DNA of 64,000 nt from Microbacterium salitolerans (GTDB lineage Bacteria > Actinomycetota > Actinomycetes > Actinomycetales > Microbacteriaceae), in the NCBI RefSeq assembly GCF_019720895.1, contig NZ_JAHKSH010000001.1, forward strand, positions 310,001 to 374,000, written 5' to 3'. Of the stretch, positions 1-8,301 are shown piece by piece. Position numbers and translations under genes: made by a program. A model generated the notes under the pieces. The model was not told the DNA's origin and searched no databases. It worked only from the letters and a program-made list of their open reading frames with translations. The stretch's first letter is position 1. Each line of letters opens with the position of its first letter.

Positions 1-503
1 ACTTCGCGGCGACGTTCCTCGACATCGCGGGGCTGGACCCCGCGGAGGCGCTGCCGACGTCGCAGGGGCGCAGCTTCCGCCCGCTGCTGCGCGGCGAGGA
101 GGTCGCCGACTGGCCCGACGCCGCGTACTACCGCTACTGGGAGCACGACGACCCCATTCACGGCGCCCCCGCCCACTACGGGATCCGCACGGCCGACCAC
201 AAGCTCATCTACTACTACGGCGCGGGGCTCGGCGTGCCCGGAGCGTCGGACGCCGTGTTCGAGCCCGAATGGGAGCTGTACGACCTGAAGGCCGACCCGA
301 CCGAGGTGCGCAATGTCGCCGACGACCCGGCGTACGCGGGTGTCCGTGCGGATCTCGAGAAGAAGCTGGCCGCGTACCAGGAGCGCTACGACGACGAGCC
401 CTATCGCGGCGACGAGACCCCGCGCCCCGAGTGGGGTCCGTACGACGCCGAGCTCTTCGCCCGTGTCGAGGCGTACGTCGCGAAGATCCGGCAGACGAGC
501 TGA
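1..503 (+). CDS. Sulfatase, C-terminal part (cut by window edge)
   Basis: The reading frame is open from base 3 and ends with TGA at 501-503, giving 166 visible residues. The segment contains the features of the C-terminal subdomain of type I sulfatases: a stretch around YYRYWEHDD, the IRTADHKLIYYY strand in which an arginine-rich strand precedes Lys-Leu-Ile, and the ELYDLKADPTEVRN motif that closes most sulfatases. The N-terminal half with the Cys/Ser-x-Pro-Ser-Arg active-site motif lies outside the window, so the class of active-site residue cannot be read. The gene for a formylglycine-generating enzyme follows after 18 bases, which implies that this is a cysteine-type sulfatase matured by that enzyme. 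Its substrate, probably a sulfated sugar, is unknown. Confidence 0.9.
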   Translation, partial: FAATFLDIAGLDPAEALPTSQGRSFRPLLRGEEVADWPDAAYYRYWEHDDPIHGAPAHYGIRTADHKLIYYYGAGLGVPGASDAVFEPEWELYDLKADPTEVRNVADDPAYAGVRADLEKKLAAYQERYDDEPYRGDETPRPEWGPYDAELFARVEAYVAKIRQTS

Positions 504-521
504 TCTGCCAGAGTGGCCCCC

Positions 522-1481
522 ATGGGAACTGAGAGCTGCACGTGCGGATGCGGCGGGCCGTCGCGCGACTCGCTGCTGCAGGTCGGCCGGCCGCCGGCCG
601 CGCCGCAGAGCAGGAGCGAGCCCGGGGGCCACACGATCGAGCAGGCCCGCGTGCCCGCGGGATCCTTCCTCATGGGAGATCAGTCGGGTGACCGCAACCC
701 GGGCGATGGCGAGCTTCCCGTACACGAGGTGCGCCTCGACGCGTTCTCGATCGACGCGACGACCGTCACGAACGATGCCTTCGCGGCGTTCGTCGACGCG
801 ACGGGATATCGCACGGAAGCCGAGACGTTCGAGTTCTCCGCCGTGTTCCACCTCGCGCTGACGGCGCCCGACGAGGACGTGCTCGGCGTGCCACCGCAGA
901 CGCCCTGGTGGCGCGGCGTCCGCGGTGCCGACTGGCGCCGCCCGGGCGGCGCCGGATCCTCGATCGACGGCCTGGGCGACCACCCCGTCGTGCATGTCAG
1001 CTGGAACGACGCCGTCGCCTACTGCGAGTGGGCGGGGCGCCGCCTCCCGACCGAGGCCGAGTGGGAGTATGCGGCCCGCGGCGGGATCGCGGGGGCGAAG
1101 TACCCGTGGGGCGACGCGGAGGTCGACGCGGGCGGCTGGCGCGCGAACATCTTCCAGGGATCCTTCCCTCGCGAGAACACGCTCGAGGACGGATTCCTCA
1201 CCACCGCACCCGTGCGCACGTTCGAGCCCAACGGGTACGGCCTGTGGCAGCCCGTCGGCAACGTGTGGGAGTGGTGTGCGGACTGGTTCGACCCGCGCAC
1301 CTACGCGGCGTCACCCGCCGAGAACCCGACGGGCCCCGAGCGCGGCGGGGCGCGGATCCTCCGTGGGGGCAGCTACCTCTGCCACATCTCGTACTGCAAC
1401 CGCTACCGCAACGCGGCCCGCTCGCAGAACACCCCCGACTCCTCGATGGGCAACGCCGGCTTCCGCACCGTCGCGCGGTAG
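522..1481 (+). CDS. Formylglycine-generating enzyme (sulfatase-modifying factor)
   Basis: The 319-residue product oxidises the active-site cysteine of sulfatases to formylglycine. The whole FGE-sulfatase domain is present: PAGSFLMGD at about 45-53, HPVVHVSWNDAVAYC at 154-168, RLPTEAEWEYAARGG at 174-188 and the C-terminal GGSYLCHISYCNRYR, whose Cys287 and Cys292 match the copper-binding pair of human SUMF1 and the Streptomyces enzyme. These cysteines separate true FGE from the many non-catalytic relatives. It follows the sulfatase gene after 18 bp, as expected for a substrate-enzyme pair. Unusually, residues 6-10 read CTCGC, a cysteine cluster reminiscent of the N-terminal cysteine pair of human SUMF1. 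The ATG at 522 is chosen; an in-frame GTG at 513 would add three residues, and neither has a clear ribosome site. Confidence 0.95.
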   Translation: MGTESCTCGCGGPSRDSLLQVGRPPAAPQSRSEPGGHTIEQARVPAGSFLMGDQSGDRNPGDGELPVHEVRLDAFSIDATTVTNDAFAAFVDATGYRTEAETFEFSAVFHLALTAPDEDVLGVPPQTPWWRGVRGADWRRPGGAGSSIDGLGDHPVVHVSWNDAVAYCEWAGRRLPTEAEWEYAARGGIAGAKYPWGDAEVDAGGWRANIFQGSFPRENTLEDGFLTTAPVRTFEPNGYGLWQPVGNVWEWCADWFDPRTYAASPAENPTGPERGGARILRGGSYLCHISYCNRYRNAARSQNTPDSSMGNAGFRTVAR

Positions 1482-1506
1482 GCGCGCGGGGCGGGGACCC
1501 GCCGCG

Positions 1507-1887
1507 TCAGCCGTCGCGTCGCTGTTCGGCGAGGTGGGCGCGCGCGGCATTCCCGCCGACGCGTGCTCCATGCAGGACGAATGCCAGCATGATGACGGCG
1601 CCGACGAGCGCGCCCACAGCGATGACGGCGATCGGCACCGGAACGAGGGCGAACAGCCCCGCGGCGAGGGCGGCGATCCCGGCACGCTGGTTGTCGCGCT
1701 TCGCCCGGACGTGCGCGATGCGCCACGTCTCTTCGCTGTCCATCACGACGGGAGTGCGGATCCCCGCGAACGGGTTGCGCTTCAGCCGTCCCGACGCGGT
1801 GGCACTCGCCATCCAGAGGATGAGCAGCCCCGATCCCGTCATGCAGAGGAAGATGCTGGCGCGGCCGAGCAGGTCTTCCGTCGTCAT
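1507..1887 (-). CDS. SdpI-family membrane protein
   Basis: The 126-residue protein has three likely membrane spans (about residues 9-28, 72-90 and 88-108 as hydrophobic stretches) and, between the first two, the SdpI C-terminal signature with RNPFAGIRTPVVMDSEETW. The family founder, Bacillus SdpI, is an immunity and signalling membrane protein, but most actinobacterial members are uncharacterised, so a role in toxin immunity is not implied. The gene is transcribed toward the FGE gene and ends 25 bp from it. It stands alone; the next gene on the same strand (lacI-type) is separated by a dyad-symmetric repeat at 1964-2022. Family assignment is fairly secure, function is not. Confidence 0.75.
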   Translation of the reverse strand: MTTEDLLGRASIFLCMTGSGLLILWMASATASGRLKRNPFAGIRTPVVMDSEETWRIAHVRAKRDNQRAGIAALAAGLFALVPVPIAVIAVGALVGAVIMLAFVLHGARVGGNAARAHLAEQRRDG

Positions 1888-1963
1888 GTGTCGAGGATAT
1901 GGGGTGTCTGGGTGCGGATCCGGTATTCGGCCCGCTGCGCCGGATCGGGCGCGCGTTCGGGAG

Positions 1964-2022
1964 GAGATCTGCGTTCGGGAGGACCTTATCGGCGGTGTTC
2001 CTCCTTCGTTGTGCAGATCTCC
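1964..2022. repeat. Intergenic dyad repeat, copy 1 of the GAGATsTGC family
   Basis: Two arms, GGAGATCTGC at 1964-1973 and GCAGATCTCC at 2013-2022, are exact reverse complements and enclose a second potential stem (GGGAGGA near 1977-1983 against TTCCTCC near 1999-2005). The sequence aligns with the larger element at 18816-18903: both read GAGGAGAT, then TGCGTTC, then GAGGAC on the left side. It lies between a LacI gene and an SdpI gene on the same strand and could end transcription of the regulator gene. Confidence 0.7.
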
Positions 2023-2063
2023 GCCGGAGTGCGCGTTCGGTTCTCCGGAGCGCGCTCGCCGCG

Positions 2064-3068
2064 TCAGCCCCCGGTCGACTCCCGCACGACGAGTTCGGGC
2101 TCGAACTCGATCGCCTCGGGTGCGCGGGTGGGGTCCTCGGAGATCTCCGCGAGCAGGTCGAGGGCCGTGGATCCGATGAGGTGCGACGGCTGCCGGATCG
2201 ACGTGAGCGGCACGACGGTCGACTGCGCGAAGGCGATGTCGTCGTACCCGATGAGGGCGATGTCGTCGGGGACGCGGAGGGATCCCATCATCACGAGCGC
2301 CTGCATGACGCCGACGGCGACGAGGTCGTTCGCCGCGAAGATCGCGTCTGGCCGCTCGTCGGCCGGCAGAGCGGCGATGGCGGAGCCGGCCTCGCGCCCC
2401 GCGATGACCGTCAGCTGGTCGGTCGGCGTCGCGGTGAGCGTGGCGTCCGAGACCTCGGCGACGGCACGGCGGGCGCCCTCGAGGCGGTCGGCGACCTGGC
2501 GCAGGGAGGACTGCCCTCCGACGAACGCGATGCGCCGGCGGCCCTGGTCGAGCAGGTGCGCCGCGGCGATGTATCCGCCGCGGATGTCGTCGACGGCGAC
2601 GGAGGAGAAGTCGGATCCGGGCGCCGAGCGGTCGACGAGCACGACCGGGGTCCCGTGCTGCTGCAGGCGCTCGGCGGCGTCGAGCGTCTCGGAGGTGGGG
2701 GAGAGGAGCACGCCGCGCACCCGCTGCTCCTCGAAGAGACCGAGGTAGGCGTCCTCCCGATCGCGGCGCTCGCCGCTGTTGCCGAGGAGCACCGACAGCC
2801 CGCGTGCGGCGGCGGCGTCTTCGGCCCCGCGCGACAGCTCGGCGAAGAAGGGGTTGCCGGCGTCGAGCACGACGAGGCCCACCGTGGTGGAGCGGCCGGC
2901 CCGCAGCTGGCGTGCGGCATCGTTGCGCACGTACCCGAGCGCGTCGATCGCCGCGCGCACGCGCTCGACCGTGGCGTCCGCGACGGCGTCGGGCCTGTTG
3001 AGCACGTTCGACACGGTCCCCACCGAGACGCCCGCCTCGTTCGCGACATCGCGAATGCTGACCGCCAT
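2064..3068 (-). CDS. LacI-family regulator, probable L-rhamnose repressor
   Basis: The 334-residue product begins with a LacI helix-turn-helix (VSIRDVANEAGVSVGTVSN, residues 3-21) and the hinge sequence, followed by a periplasmic-binding-like effector domain with the usual NPFFAELSRG and SPTSETLDA segments and a closing LTSIRQP motif. It is divergent from rhaM with 161 bp between starts, and that gap holds a 12-bp near-palindrome, TGAAACGATTCA, overlapping the rhaM -10 box. This arrangement is typical of a local repressor of the rhamnose operon. The effector (rhamnose or rhamnulose phosphate) cannot be read from the sequence. A matching operator sits far away in front of a sugar-binding protein gene at 55201-55212, so the protein may control both loci. 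Confidence 0.85.
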   Translation of the reverse strand: MAVSIRDVANEAGVSVGTVSNVLNRPDAVADATVERVRAAIDALGYVRNDAARQLRAGRSTTVGLVVLDAGNPFFAELSRGAEDAAAARGLSVLLGNSGERRDREDAYLGLFEEQRVRGVLLSPTSETLDAAERLQQHGTPVVLVDRSAPGSDFSSVAVDDIRGGYIAAAHLLDQGRRRIAFVGGQSSLRQVADRLEGARRAVAEVSDATLTATPTDQLTVIAGREAGSAIAALPADERPDAIFAANDLVAVGVMQALVMMGSLRVPDDIALIGYDDIAFAQSTVVPLTSIRQPSHLIGSTALDLLAEISEDPTRAPEAIEFEPELVVRESTGG

Positions 3069-3169
3069 CCGTCCTCCTCGGGTATCCCCAGGATCCTACC
3101 GGCGGGGTGCGGTCGCGGAGGGAGGCCGCGGCCCCGCTGGCCGCATTTGTCCGAATCGCGGATCCGCCC

Positions 3170-3210
3170 TTGCTCCTCCCAGGATGGTCGGGGCATAATG
3201 AAACGATTCA
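3170..3210 (+). promoter_or_regulatory. rhaM promoter with LacI-type operator
   Basis: A -35-like TTGCTC at 3170-3175 and a -10-like CATAAT at 3194-3199 are 18 bp apart. The near-palindrome TGAAACGATTCA at 3199-3210 starts on the last base of the -10 box, so a bound repressor would block initiation. The related perfect palindrome TGAATCGATTCA occurs at 55201-55212. The rhaM ribosome site CGGAGG follows at 3217-3222. Confidence 0.6.
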
Positions 3211-3229
3211 AACCTTCGGAGGTGCCTCA

Positions 3230-3598
3230 ATGGCGAGCAAGACCGACACCACGCCCACGCGCGTGGCGTTCCGACTGCGCGTGAAGCCCGAGATGCTCGA
3301 CGAGTACATGCGCCGGCACAGCCCCGTCTGGCCCGAGATGCTCCAGGAGATCGCGGCTTCGGGACGACGCAACTACTCGATCTTCCACCTCGGAGGTGGC
3401 GAGCTCGTCGGGTTCTACGAGTCCGATGACGACGCCGCGTCGCAGGCATACCTCGCGCAGAGCGAGATCGCGGCGAAGTGGGAGGCCGAGATGGCTCCGT
3501 TCTTCGTCGCGCAGGACGGCCGCGCCGACCAGAACGCCGAGACGTTCCCCGAGGTCTTCCACCTCGAATCCCAGCTGCGCGCCGCGCACACCGACTGA
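3230..3598 (+). CDS. rhaM: L-rhamnose mutarotase
   Basis: The 122-residue protein interconverts the alpha and beta anomers of L-rhamnose before isomerisation. It shows the RhaM fold sequence: FRLRVKPEMLDEYMRRHSPVWPEML at residues 14-38, with His30 corresponding to the catalytic histidine of E. coli RhaM, then RNYSIFHL near residue 47 and the C-terminal EVFHLES tail. The start at 3230 is set by the ribosome site CGGAGG eight bases upstream. It is the first gene of the rhamnose run, 56 bp ahead of rhaI, and is controlled by the operator-promoter at 3170-3210. Length and motifs are ordinary for the family. Confidence 0.93.
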   Translation: MASKTDTTPTRVAFRLRVKPEMLDEYMRRHSPVWPEMLQEIAASGRRNYSIFHLGGGELVGFYESDDDAASQAYLAQSEIAAKWEAEMAPFFVAQDGRADQNAETFPEVFHLESQLRAAHTD

Positions 3599-3654
3599 CC
3601 CCATGACCCCGCGCGGCCGATGACGACCGCGACGACAACAGAAAGGCGTTCACG

Positions 3655-4818
3655 ATGAGCACCCTTCCTCAGGACGTTCTCGATCAGCTCGAGAAGCAGG
3701 CCATCGAGCTGCCCTCATGGGCGTTCGGCAACTCGGGCACCCGCTTCAAGGTGTTCCAGACGCCCGGCACCCCGCGCGATCCGTTCGAGAAGATCTCGGA
3801 CGCGTCGCAGGTCCACAAGCTCACGGGTCTCGCGCCGACCGTCGCGCTGCACATCCCGTGGGATCTCAGCGACTTCGGCGACCTGCGCAAGCACGCGGAG
3901 GATCACGGCGTCGAGCTGGGCACGATAAACTCGAACACCTTCCAGGACGACGACTACAAGTTCGGCGCGCTGACGCACGAGGACGCGAAGATCCGTCGCA
4001 AGGCGATCGACCACCACCTCGCGTGCATCGACGTCATGGACAAGACGGGCTCGCGCGACCTGAAGATCTGGCTCGCCGAGGGATCCAACTACCCCGGCCA
4101 GGCCGACATGCGCGGCCGCCAGGACCGTCTGAACGACTCGCTCCACACGATCTACGACCGCCTGGGCGACGACCAGCGCCTCGTGCTCGAGTACAAGTTC
4201 TTCGAGCCGTCGTTCTACCACACCGACGTTCCCGACTGGGGCACGTCCTACGCCCAGGTGGCGTCGCTCGGCGACAAGGCGCTCGTCTGCCTCGACACGG
4301 GCCACCACGCGCCCGGCACGAACATCGAGTTCATCGTCATGCAGCTCCTGCGCCTCGGCAAGCTCGGGTCGTTCGACTTCAACAGCCGCTTCTACGCCGA
4401 CGACGACCTGATCGTCGGATCCGCGGATCCGTTCCAGCTGTTCCGCATCGTCTTCGAGGTCGTGCGCGGCGGCGGGCTCAACAACCCCGACGTGCAGTTC
4501 ATGCTCGACCAGTGCCACAACGTCGAGAACAAGATCCTCGGCCAGACGCGCTCGGTGCTGAACGTCCAGGAGATGACGGCGCGCGCGCTGCTCGTCGACA
4601 CCGAGGCGCTGCGCGAGGCGCAGATCGCGGGCGACCCGCTGAAGGCCCACGAGGTCTTCATGAACGCCTTCTACACCGACGTGCGCCCGGCGCTCGCCGC
4701 GTGGCGCGAGGGCCGCGGCCTCCCGGCTGACCCGATGCAGGCGTACCTCGACTCGGGTTACCAGGAGAAGATCGAGGCCGAGCGCGTCGGCGGTCAGCAG
4801 GCCGGCTGGGGCGCCTGA
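3655..4818 (+). CDS. rhaI: L-rhamnose isomerase (Pseudomonas/actinobacterial type)
   Basis: The 387-residue enzyme converts L-rhamnose to L-rhamnulose in the cytoplasm. It belongs to the RhaI class first described in Pseudomonas stutzeri rather than to the E. coli RhaA class. A (beta/alpha)8 barrel is indicated by metal-ligand strands at LVLEYKFFE (Glu179), VCLDTGHH (Asp214, His217) and FDFNSRFYADDD (Asp241 and Asp249). The ribosome site GAAAGG precedes the ATG. The stop codon overlaps the start of the following esterase gene (TGATG at 4816-4820), so the two are translationally coupled. It works with rhaM upstream and with the aldolase/dehydrogenase and kinase genes at 11.3-15.1 kb. Confidence 0.95.
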   Translation: MSTLPQDVLDQLEKQAIELPSWAFGNSGTRFKVFQTPGTPRDPFEKISDASQVHKLTGLAPTVALHIPWDLSDFGDLRKHAEDHGVELGTINSNTFQDDDYKFGALTHEDAKIRRKAIDHHLACIDVMDKTGSRDLKIWLAEGSNYPGQADMRGRQDRLNDSLHTIYDRLGDDQRLVLEYKFFEPSFYHTDVPDWGTSYAQVASLGDKALVCLDTGHHAPGTNIEFIVMQLLRLGKLGSFDFNSRFYADDDLIVGSADPFQLFRIVFEVVRGGGLNNPDVQFMLDQCHNVENKILGQTRSVLNVQEMTARALLVDTEALREAQIAGDPLKAHEVFMNAFYTDVRPALAAWREGRGLPADPMQAYLDSGYQEKIEAERVGGQQAGWGA

Positions 4819-5660
4819 TGGAGCCCCGGGACACGACGCTCGACGGCCCGCACGGGCCGCTCGGCGTGCGCGTGTACCCGGCGGACGCACCGGCAGGACC
4901 CGTCGTCGTGTGGGCGCACGGCGGCGGGTTCGCCGCGGGATCCATCGACATGCCGGAGGGCGACTGGGTGGCGCGGGCGTTCGCCGCCCGCGGCATCACG
5001 ACGGTGTCGGTCGACTACTCCCTCGCGCCGATCGAGCCCGGCTCGCGCTGGGCCGATCGTGAGCCCCATGACGGCGTGCGCTACCCGATCGCGTCGGAGG
5101 AGCTCGAATCCGCCCTGAGCTGGACGCGTGAGCACGTGGCCGAGTGGGGAGCGGACCCCGACAGACTCGCGATCGGCGGCGCGAGCGCGGGGGCGAACCT
5201 CGCCGCCGGCGTCGTCGTGCGCCTGCTGCAGACGGGGCGCTCGCTGCCGGCGCAGGTGGTCCTCGCGTATCCGACCCTCCACGCGGTCCAGCCCGACGTT
5301 CCGGCCGATCTGGTGGCGGCGCTGGCCGACGCGGGCCTGAGCGCCCAATTCGCCCCTCCCGCCGTGCGCGAGATGTACGAGAACTACCTCGGCGGATCCG
5401 TCGACACGGCGGACGCCGTTGCGGCGCCGGGCACGGCGACGGAGGGAGAGCTCGTCGGCTTCCCGCCGACCACGATCGTCGCCAGCGACGTCGACGAGCT
5501 GCGCGTCTCGGCCGAGGCCTTCTCGCGCACGCTCGACAGTGTCGGCGTGGACGTGCGCTGCACGCTCGAGCGCGGCACCCGCCACGGCCACCTCAACCGC
5601 CCGGAAGAGCCCGGCGCGGAGGCGACGATCGACGCCTTCGTCGCGCGGCTCGTGGGCTGA
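4818..5660 (+). CDS. Alpha/beta-hydrolase esterase of the rhamnose operon
   Basis: The 280-residue protein is an alpha/beta hydrolase of the hormone-sensitive-lipase type. The oxyanion motif HGGGFAAGS lies near residue 35, the nucleophile elbow GGASAGANLA near residue 120, and a C-terminal SDVDELR plus HGHLNRP supply the likely acid and histidine of the triad. No signal peptide is visible, so it acts inside the cell. The gene overlaps rhaI by one base, and a strong terminator follows at 5676-5705, so it is the last gene of the first rha transcript. Removal of an acyl group from imported rhamnose or rhamnosides is a reasonable guess but is inference from position only. Confidence 0.8.
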   Translation: MEPRDTTLDGPHGPLGVRVYPADAPAGPVVVWAHGGGFAAGSIDMPEGDWVARAFAARGITTVSVDYSLAPIEPGSRWADREPHDGVRYPIASEELESALSWTREHVAEWGADPDRLAIGGASAGANLAAGVVVRLLQTGRSLPAQVVLAYPTLHAVQPDVPADLVAALADAGLSAQFAPPAVREMYENYLGGSVDTADAVAAPGTATEGELVGFPPTTIVASDVDELRVSAEAFSRTLDSVGVDVRCTLERGTRHGHLNRPEEPGAEATIDAFVARLVG

Positions 5661-5675
5661 GCGCCTCATGACGAC

Positions 5676-5705
5676 GGGGCGGCATCCTGATGAGGATGCC
5701 GCCCC
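5676..5705. terminator. Bidirectional terminator between convergent genes
   Basis: GGGGCGGCATCC at 5676-5687 pairs perfectly with GGATGCCGCCCC at 5694-5705 around a six-base loop, followed by GTTCT on the plus strand. It separates the rhaMI-esterase transcript from the convergent FGGY kinase gene and could serve both. Confidence 0.85.
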
Positions 5706-5717
5706 GTTCTCGTGACG

Positions 5718-7163
5718 TCAGGCGCGTGGCCCGGTGTGCGGCCAGGCCCGGTGGGCGTTGAGCTCGGCGAGACGCTCCATCCACGCGCGCTTCGCGCGGT
5801 AGGCGTCGCCGAGTGACTCGTCGGGCAGGTAGGTGGTCTCGCGCTCGGATCCCGTGACGACGTCCTCGAGCGCGTATGCGCCCGCCGCGAAGCCCGCCAG
5901 ATATGACGCGCCCTGTGCCGCGCCGTGCCCGCGTGTCGCCTTGTGCACGGGAACTCCCGTGACGTCGGCTTTGATCTGCAGCCACAGCGGCGAGCTGGCG
6001 CCGCCGCCCGTCGCCAGGACCTCCGTGACCGGGTGCTTCGACTGCGCGAACAGTGCGATGTCCGTCGCGAGGGCGAAGGCGTTGCCCTCCATCGCGGCGA
6101 TGAGCAGATCGATGTCGTCCGTCGCGAGGTCGACGCCGTCGAGGATCCCGCGCGCCATGGGATTCCACGTGGGCGTGCGCTCGCCTGCGAGGGAGGGCAC
6201 GACGCTCACACGCGATGGCCGCTCGCGCGAGCTCAGCTCGGGCGAGGTGCGCACATCGGTCGCCGGGTCGAGCCCGTTGACCCAGTCGATCGTCGCCCCG
6301 GCGGTCACCTGCGCCGCGATGAGGAGATCGACGCCGGGCACGCAGTGGCGCGAGTGGATGAGGCCCGGCACACTCGTGCCCGCGGGTACTGCGAGCATCG
6401 ACACGCTCGAGAACCCGGTCATCTCGACGAGGGGGCCGCCAGGGCGCAGGACGCCGGCCTCGATGGCGGATCCGACCGAGTCGATCGCGCCGGCCGCGAC
6501 GCGCGCTCCCGCGGTGATCCCGGTCGCCCTCGCCGCCGCCTCCGACACGCGCCCGACGACGTCGGCGACCGGACGGATCTCCGGCAGCAGGTCGAGGCCG
6601 ACGTGGGCCTCGCGCAGCGCGGACGGGAAGTCGGAGGCGCTCTCGTCGAAGCCCTGCATGAGCGATGCGGAGCTGTCGTCGAGCACCATGACGTCCGTCA
6701 GGCGCGCCACGATGAATCCGTTCGCGGAGAGGATTCGGTGGGTGCGACGCGCGGTCTCCGGGCGCTCGCGCACGAGCCAGGGCAGCTTCGCCGTGCCGAA
6801 GAACGCGTCGGCGCCGTTTCGGCTGTCGACGAAGTCTGCGATGCGCGCCGCGTCGGCCTGCGCACGTCGGTCGAGCCAGGTCAGTGCCGGGCCGACCGGA
6901 TCCGCCGACGCGTCCACCGGAACGATCGTCGGCGCCTGCGAGGTGACGGCGACGGCCGCGACCGTGTCGCCTCCGACGACGTCGGGCGCGAGCGCGCAGA
7001 GCGCCTCCCACCAGGCCGACGCGTCCTGCTCGGCCCCGCCGTGGCGATCGGTCGTCGTCGGATAGCGCGTCGACGCCTCGCGCACGAGCTCCCCGTCGGC
7101 GGCCGTCGCGACGACCTTCACCGAGCTCGTTCCGACGTCGATGCCGAGGAAGATCGTGCTCAT
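5718..7163 (-). CDS. FGGY-family carbohydrate kinase, substrate unknown
   Basis: The 481-residue protein has the two actin-like ATPase halves of FGGY kinases: FLGIDVGTSSVK at residues 5-16 for phosphate binding, a SQAPTIVPVD strand near residue 85, TWLDRRAQ for the substrate side, and the C-terminal ATGGGASSPLWLQ adenosine-binding loop near residue 395. It is closer in style to xylulokinase-like members than to the rhamnulokinase encoded at 13636-15051, so the window holds two different sugar kinases. Its start overlaps the stop of the 2-hydroxyacid dehydrogenase gene by 4 bp (7160-7163). With the divergent DeoR regulator and polyol-type permease nearby, it probably phosphorylates a keto sugar or sugar acid from a separate pathway. 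Confidence 0.88.
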   Translation of the reverse strand: MSTIFLGIDVGTSSVKVVATAADGELVREASTRYPTTTDRHGGAEQDASAWWEALCALAPDVVGGDTVAAVAVTSQAPTIVPVDASADPVGPALTWLDRRAQADAARIADFVDSRNGADAFFGTAKLPWLVRERPETARRTHRILSANGFIVARLTDVMVLDDSSASLMQGFDESASDFPSALREAHVGLDLLPEIRPVADVVGRVSEAAARATGITAGARVAAGAIDSVGSAIEAGVLRPGGPLVEMTGFSSVSMLAVPAGTSVPGLIHSRHCVPGVDLLIAAQVTAGATIDWVNGLDPATDVRTSPELSSRERPSRVSVVPSLAGERTPTWNPMARGILDGVDLATDDIDLLIAAMEGNAFALATDIALFAQSKHPVTEVLATGGGASSPLWLQIKADVTGVPVHKATRGHGAAQGASYLAGFAAGAYALEDVVTGSERETTYLPDESLGDAYRAKRAWMERLAELNAHRAWPHTGPRA

Positions 7164-8206
7164 CGCAGCGCGCCCGTCAGCTCGTGCTGCAGCGGCTCGC
7201 CGCGCAGGAAGCGGCCGAGCTCTGCCGCGACACCCTCCGTCGCGCGGATCGCCGTCTGCGTGCTGGCGCCGGCGATGTGGGGAGTCATGACGACATTGTG
7301 GCCGTCGCGAGCGGCGGCGAACAGCGGGTGGGAGAAGTCGGCGGGCTCGCTCGGGAAGACATCGAAGGCGACGCCGCCGAGGTGTCCGGAGACGACGGCG
7401 TCGGTGATCGCGTCGTAGTCGACGAGGCCTCCGCGCGCCGCATTGACGAGGTAGGAGCCCGGCCGCATGAGCGCGAGGCGCTCGGTCGAGACGAGCCCGG
7501 ACGTCTCCGGCGTCAGACGCGCGTGGATCGACACGATGTCGGCACGGCGGAACACGTCGTCCACGGTGTCGATGCGCTCGATGACGCCATCGAGCACGCC
7601 CTCCGGCAGGAAGGGGTCGTAGACGATGACGTGCGCTCCCATGGCGTCGAGGATCCGAGCGACGTGTCCGCCGACCGCGCCGGCACCGACGAGGCCGATG
7701 GTCGCCCCCGACACCTCGAATCCGACGCGATCGTGTCGGTAGAAGCCCCCCTCCCAGCGCCCGTCCTCGAGGGTGCGCTGCGTCATCGGGATCCGGCGCA
7801 GGACGGCGAGCAGCAGGCCGAGCGTCATCTCGGCCGTTGCGATGCCGTTGCGACCGGGGACGTTGCACACCGCGATGCCGCGCTCGGCGGCCGCGGTGAG
7901 GTCGACGTTCGTGGGGCCGCCGCGCGACACTCCGATGAAGCGCAGGTCGGGGCACGCGTCGAAGACGCGCCGGGTGAGCGGGGCGAGCTGTGTGACGATC
8001 GCGTCGCGGCCGCGCAGTGCCTCGATGAGCGAGTCCTCGTCGCCGGATGCCTCGTCGACGCCGCCGACCGACCAGAACGGCTGGTCGGGCCACAGCAGCT
8101 CGAGCTCGGCGATGTCGGCGACGAGGTCGCCCGTCGCCGAGGCGACGCTCTCTCGGAACAGCGCGGGACGGATGAAGCGGTCCCCCGCAGCGAGCACGCT
8201 CGTCAT
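7160..8206 (-). CDS. D-isomer-specific 2-hydroxyacid dehydrogenase
   Basis: The 348-residue enzyme reduces or oxidises a 2-hydroxy/2-keto acid with NAD(P). The Rossmann motif GLVGAGAVGGH lies near residue 167, the catalytic arginine is in NAARGGLVD near residue 255, and the catalytic histidine in TPHIAGAST near residue 310. The ATG at 8206 is chosen because AAGGAGA stands directly upstream; an extension to 8266 lacks support. It is the promoter-proximal gene of a two-gene operon with the FGGY kinase (4-bp overlap) and is divergent from a DeoR regulator 95 bp away. The natural substrate is unknown; the pairing with a sugar kinase suggests a sugar-acid or polyol route. Confidence 0.88.
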   Translation of the reverse strand: MTSVLAAGDRFIRPALFRESVASATGDLVADIAELELLWPDQPFWSVGGVDEASGDEDSLIEALRGRDAIVTQLAPLTRRVFDACPDLRFIGVSRGGPTNVDLTAAAERGIAVCNVPGRNGIATAEMTLGLLLAVLRRIPMTQRTLEDGRWEGGFYRHDRVGFEVSGATIGLVGAGAVGGHVARILDAMGAHVIVYDPFLPEGVLDGVIERIDTVDDVFRRADIVSIHARLTPETSGLVSTERLALMRPGSYLVNAARGGLVDYDAITDAVVSGHLGGVAFDVFPSEPADFSHPLFAAARDGHNVVMTPHIAGASTQTAIRATEGVAAELGRFLRGEPLQHELTGALR

Positions 8207-8301
8207 GATGGTCTTCTCCTTCGTCAGGGGGTGGGATCCGCACGCCGGGCGGCGGCGCGCGAGCAACGGGGGCGGGCCGGGCGACGGCCTAGCATGGGGG
8301 G

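Noticed and set aside
3107-3229. Upstream extension of rhaM
   Set aside because: The extra codons cover the promoter and operator; family length and the CGGAGG site support 3230.
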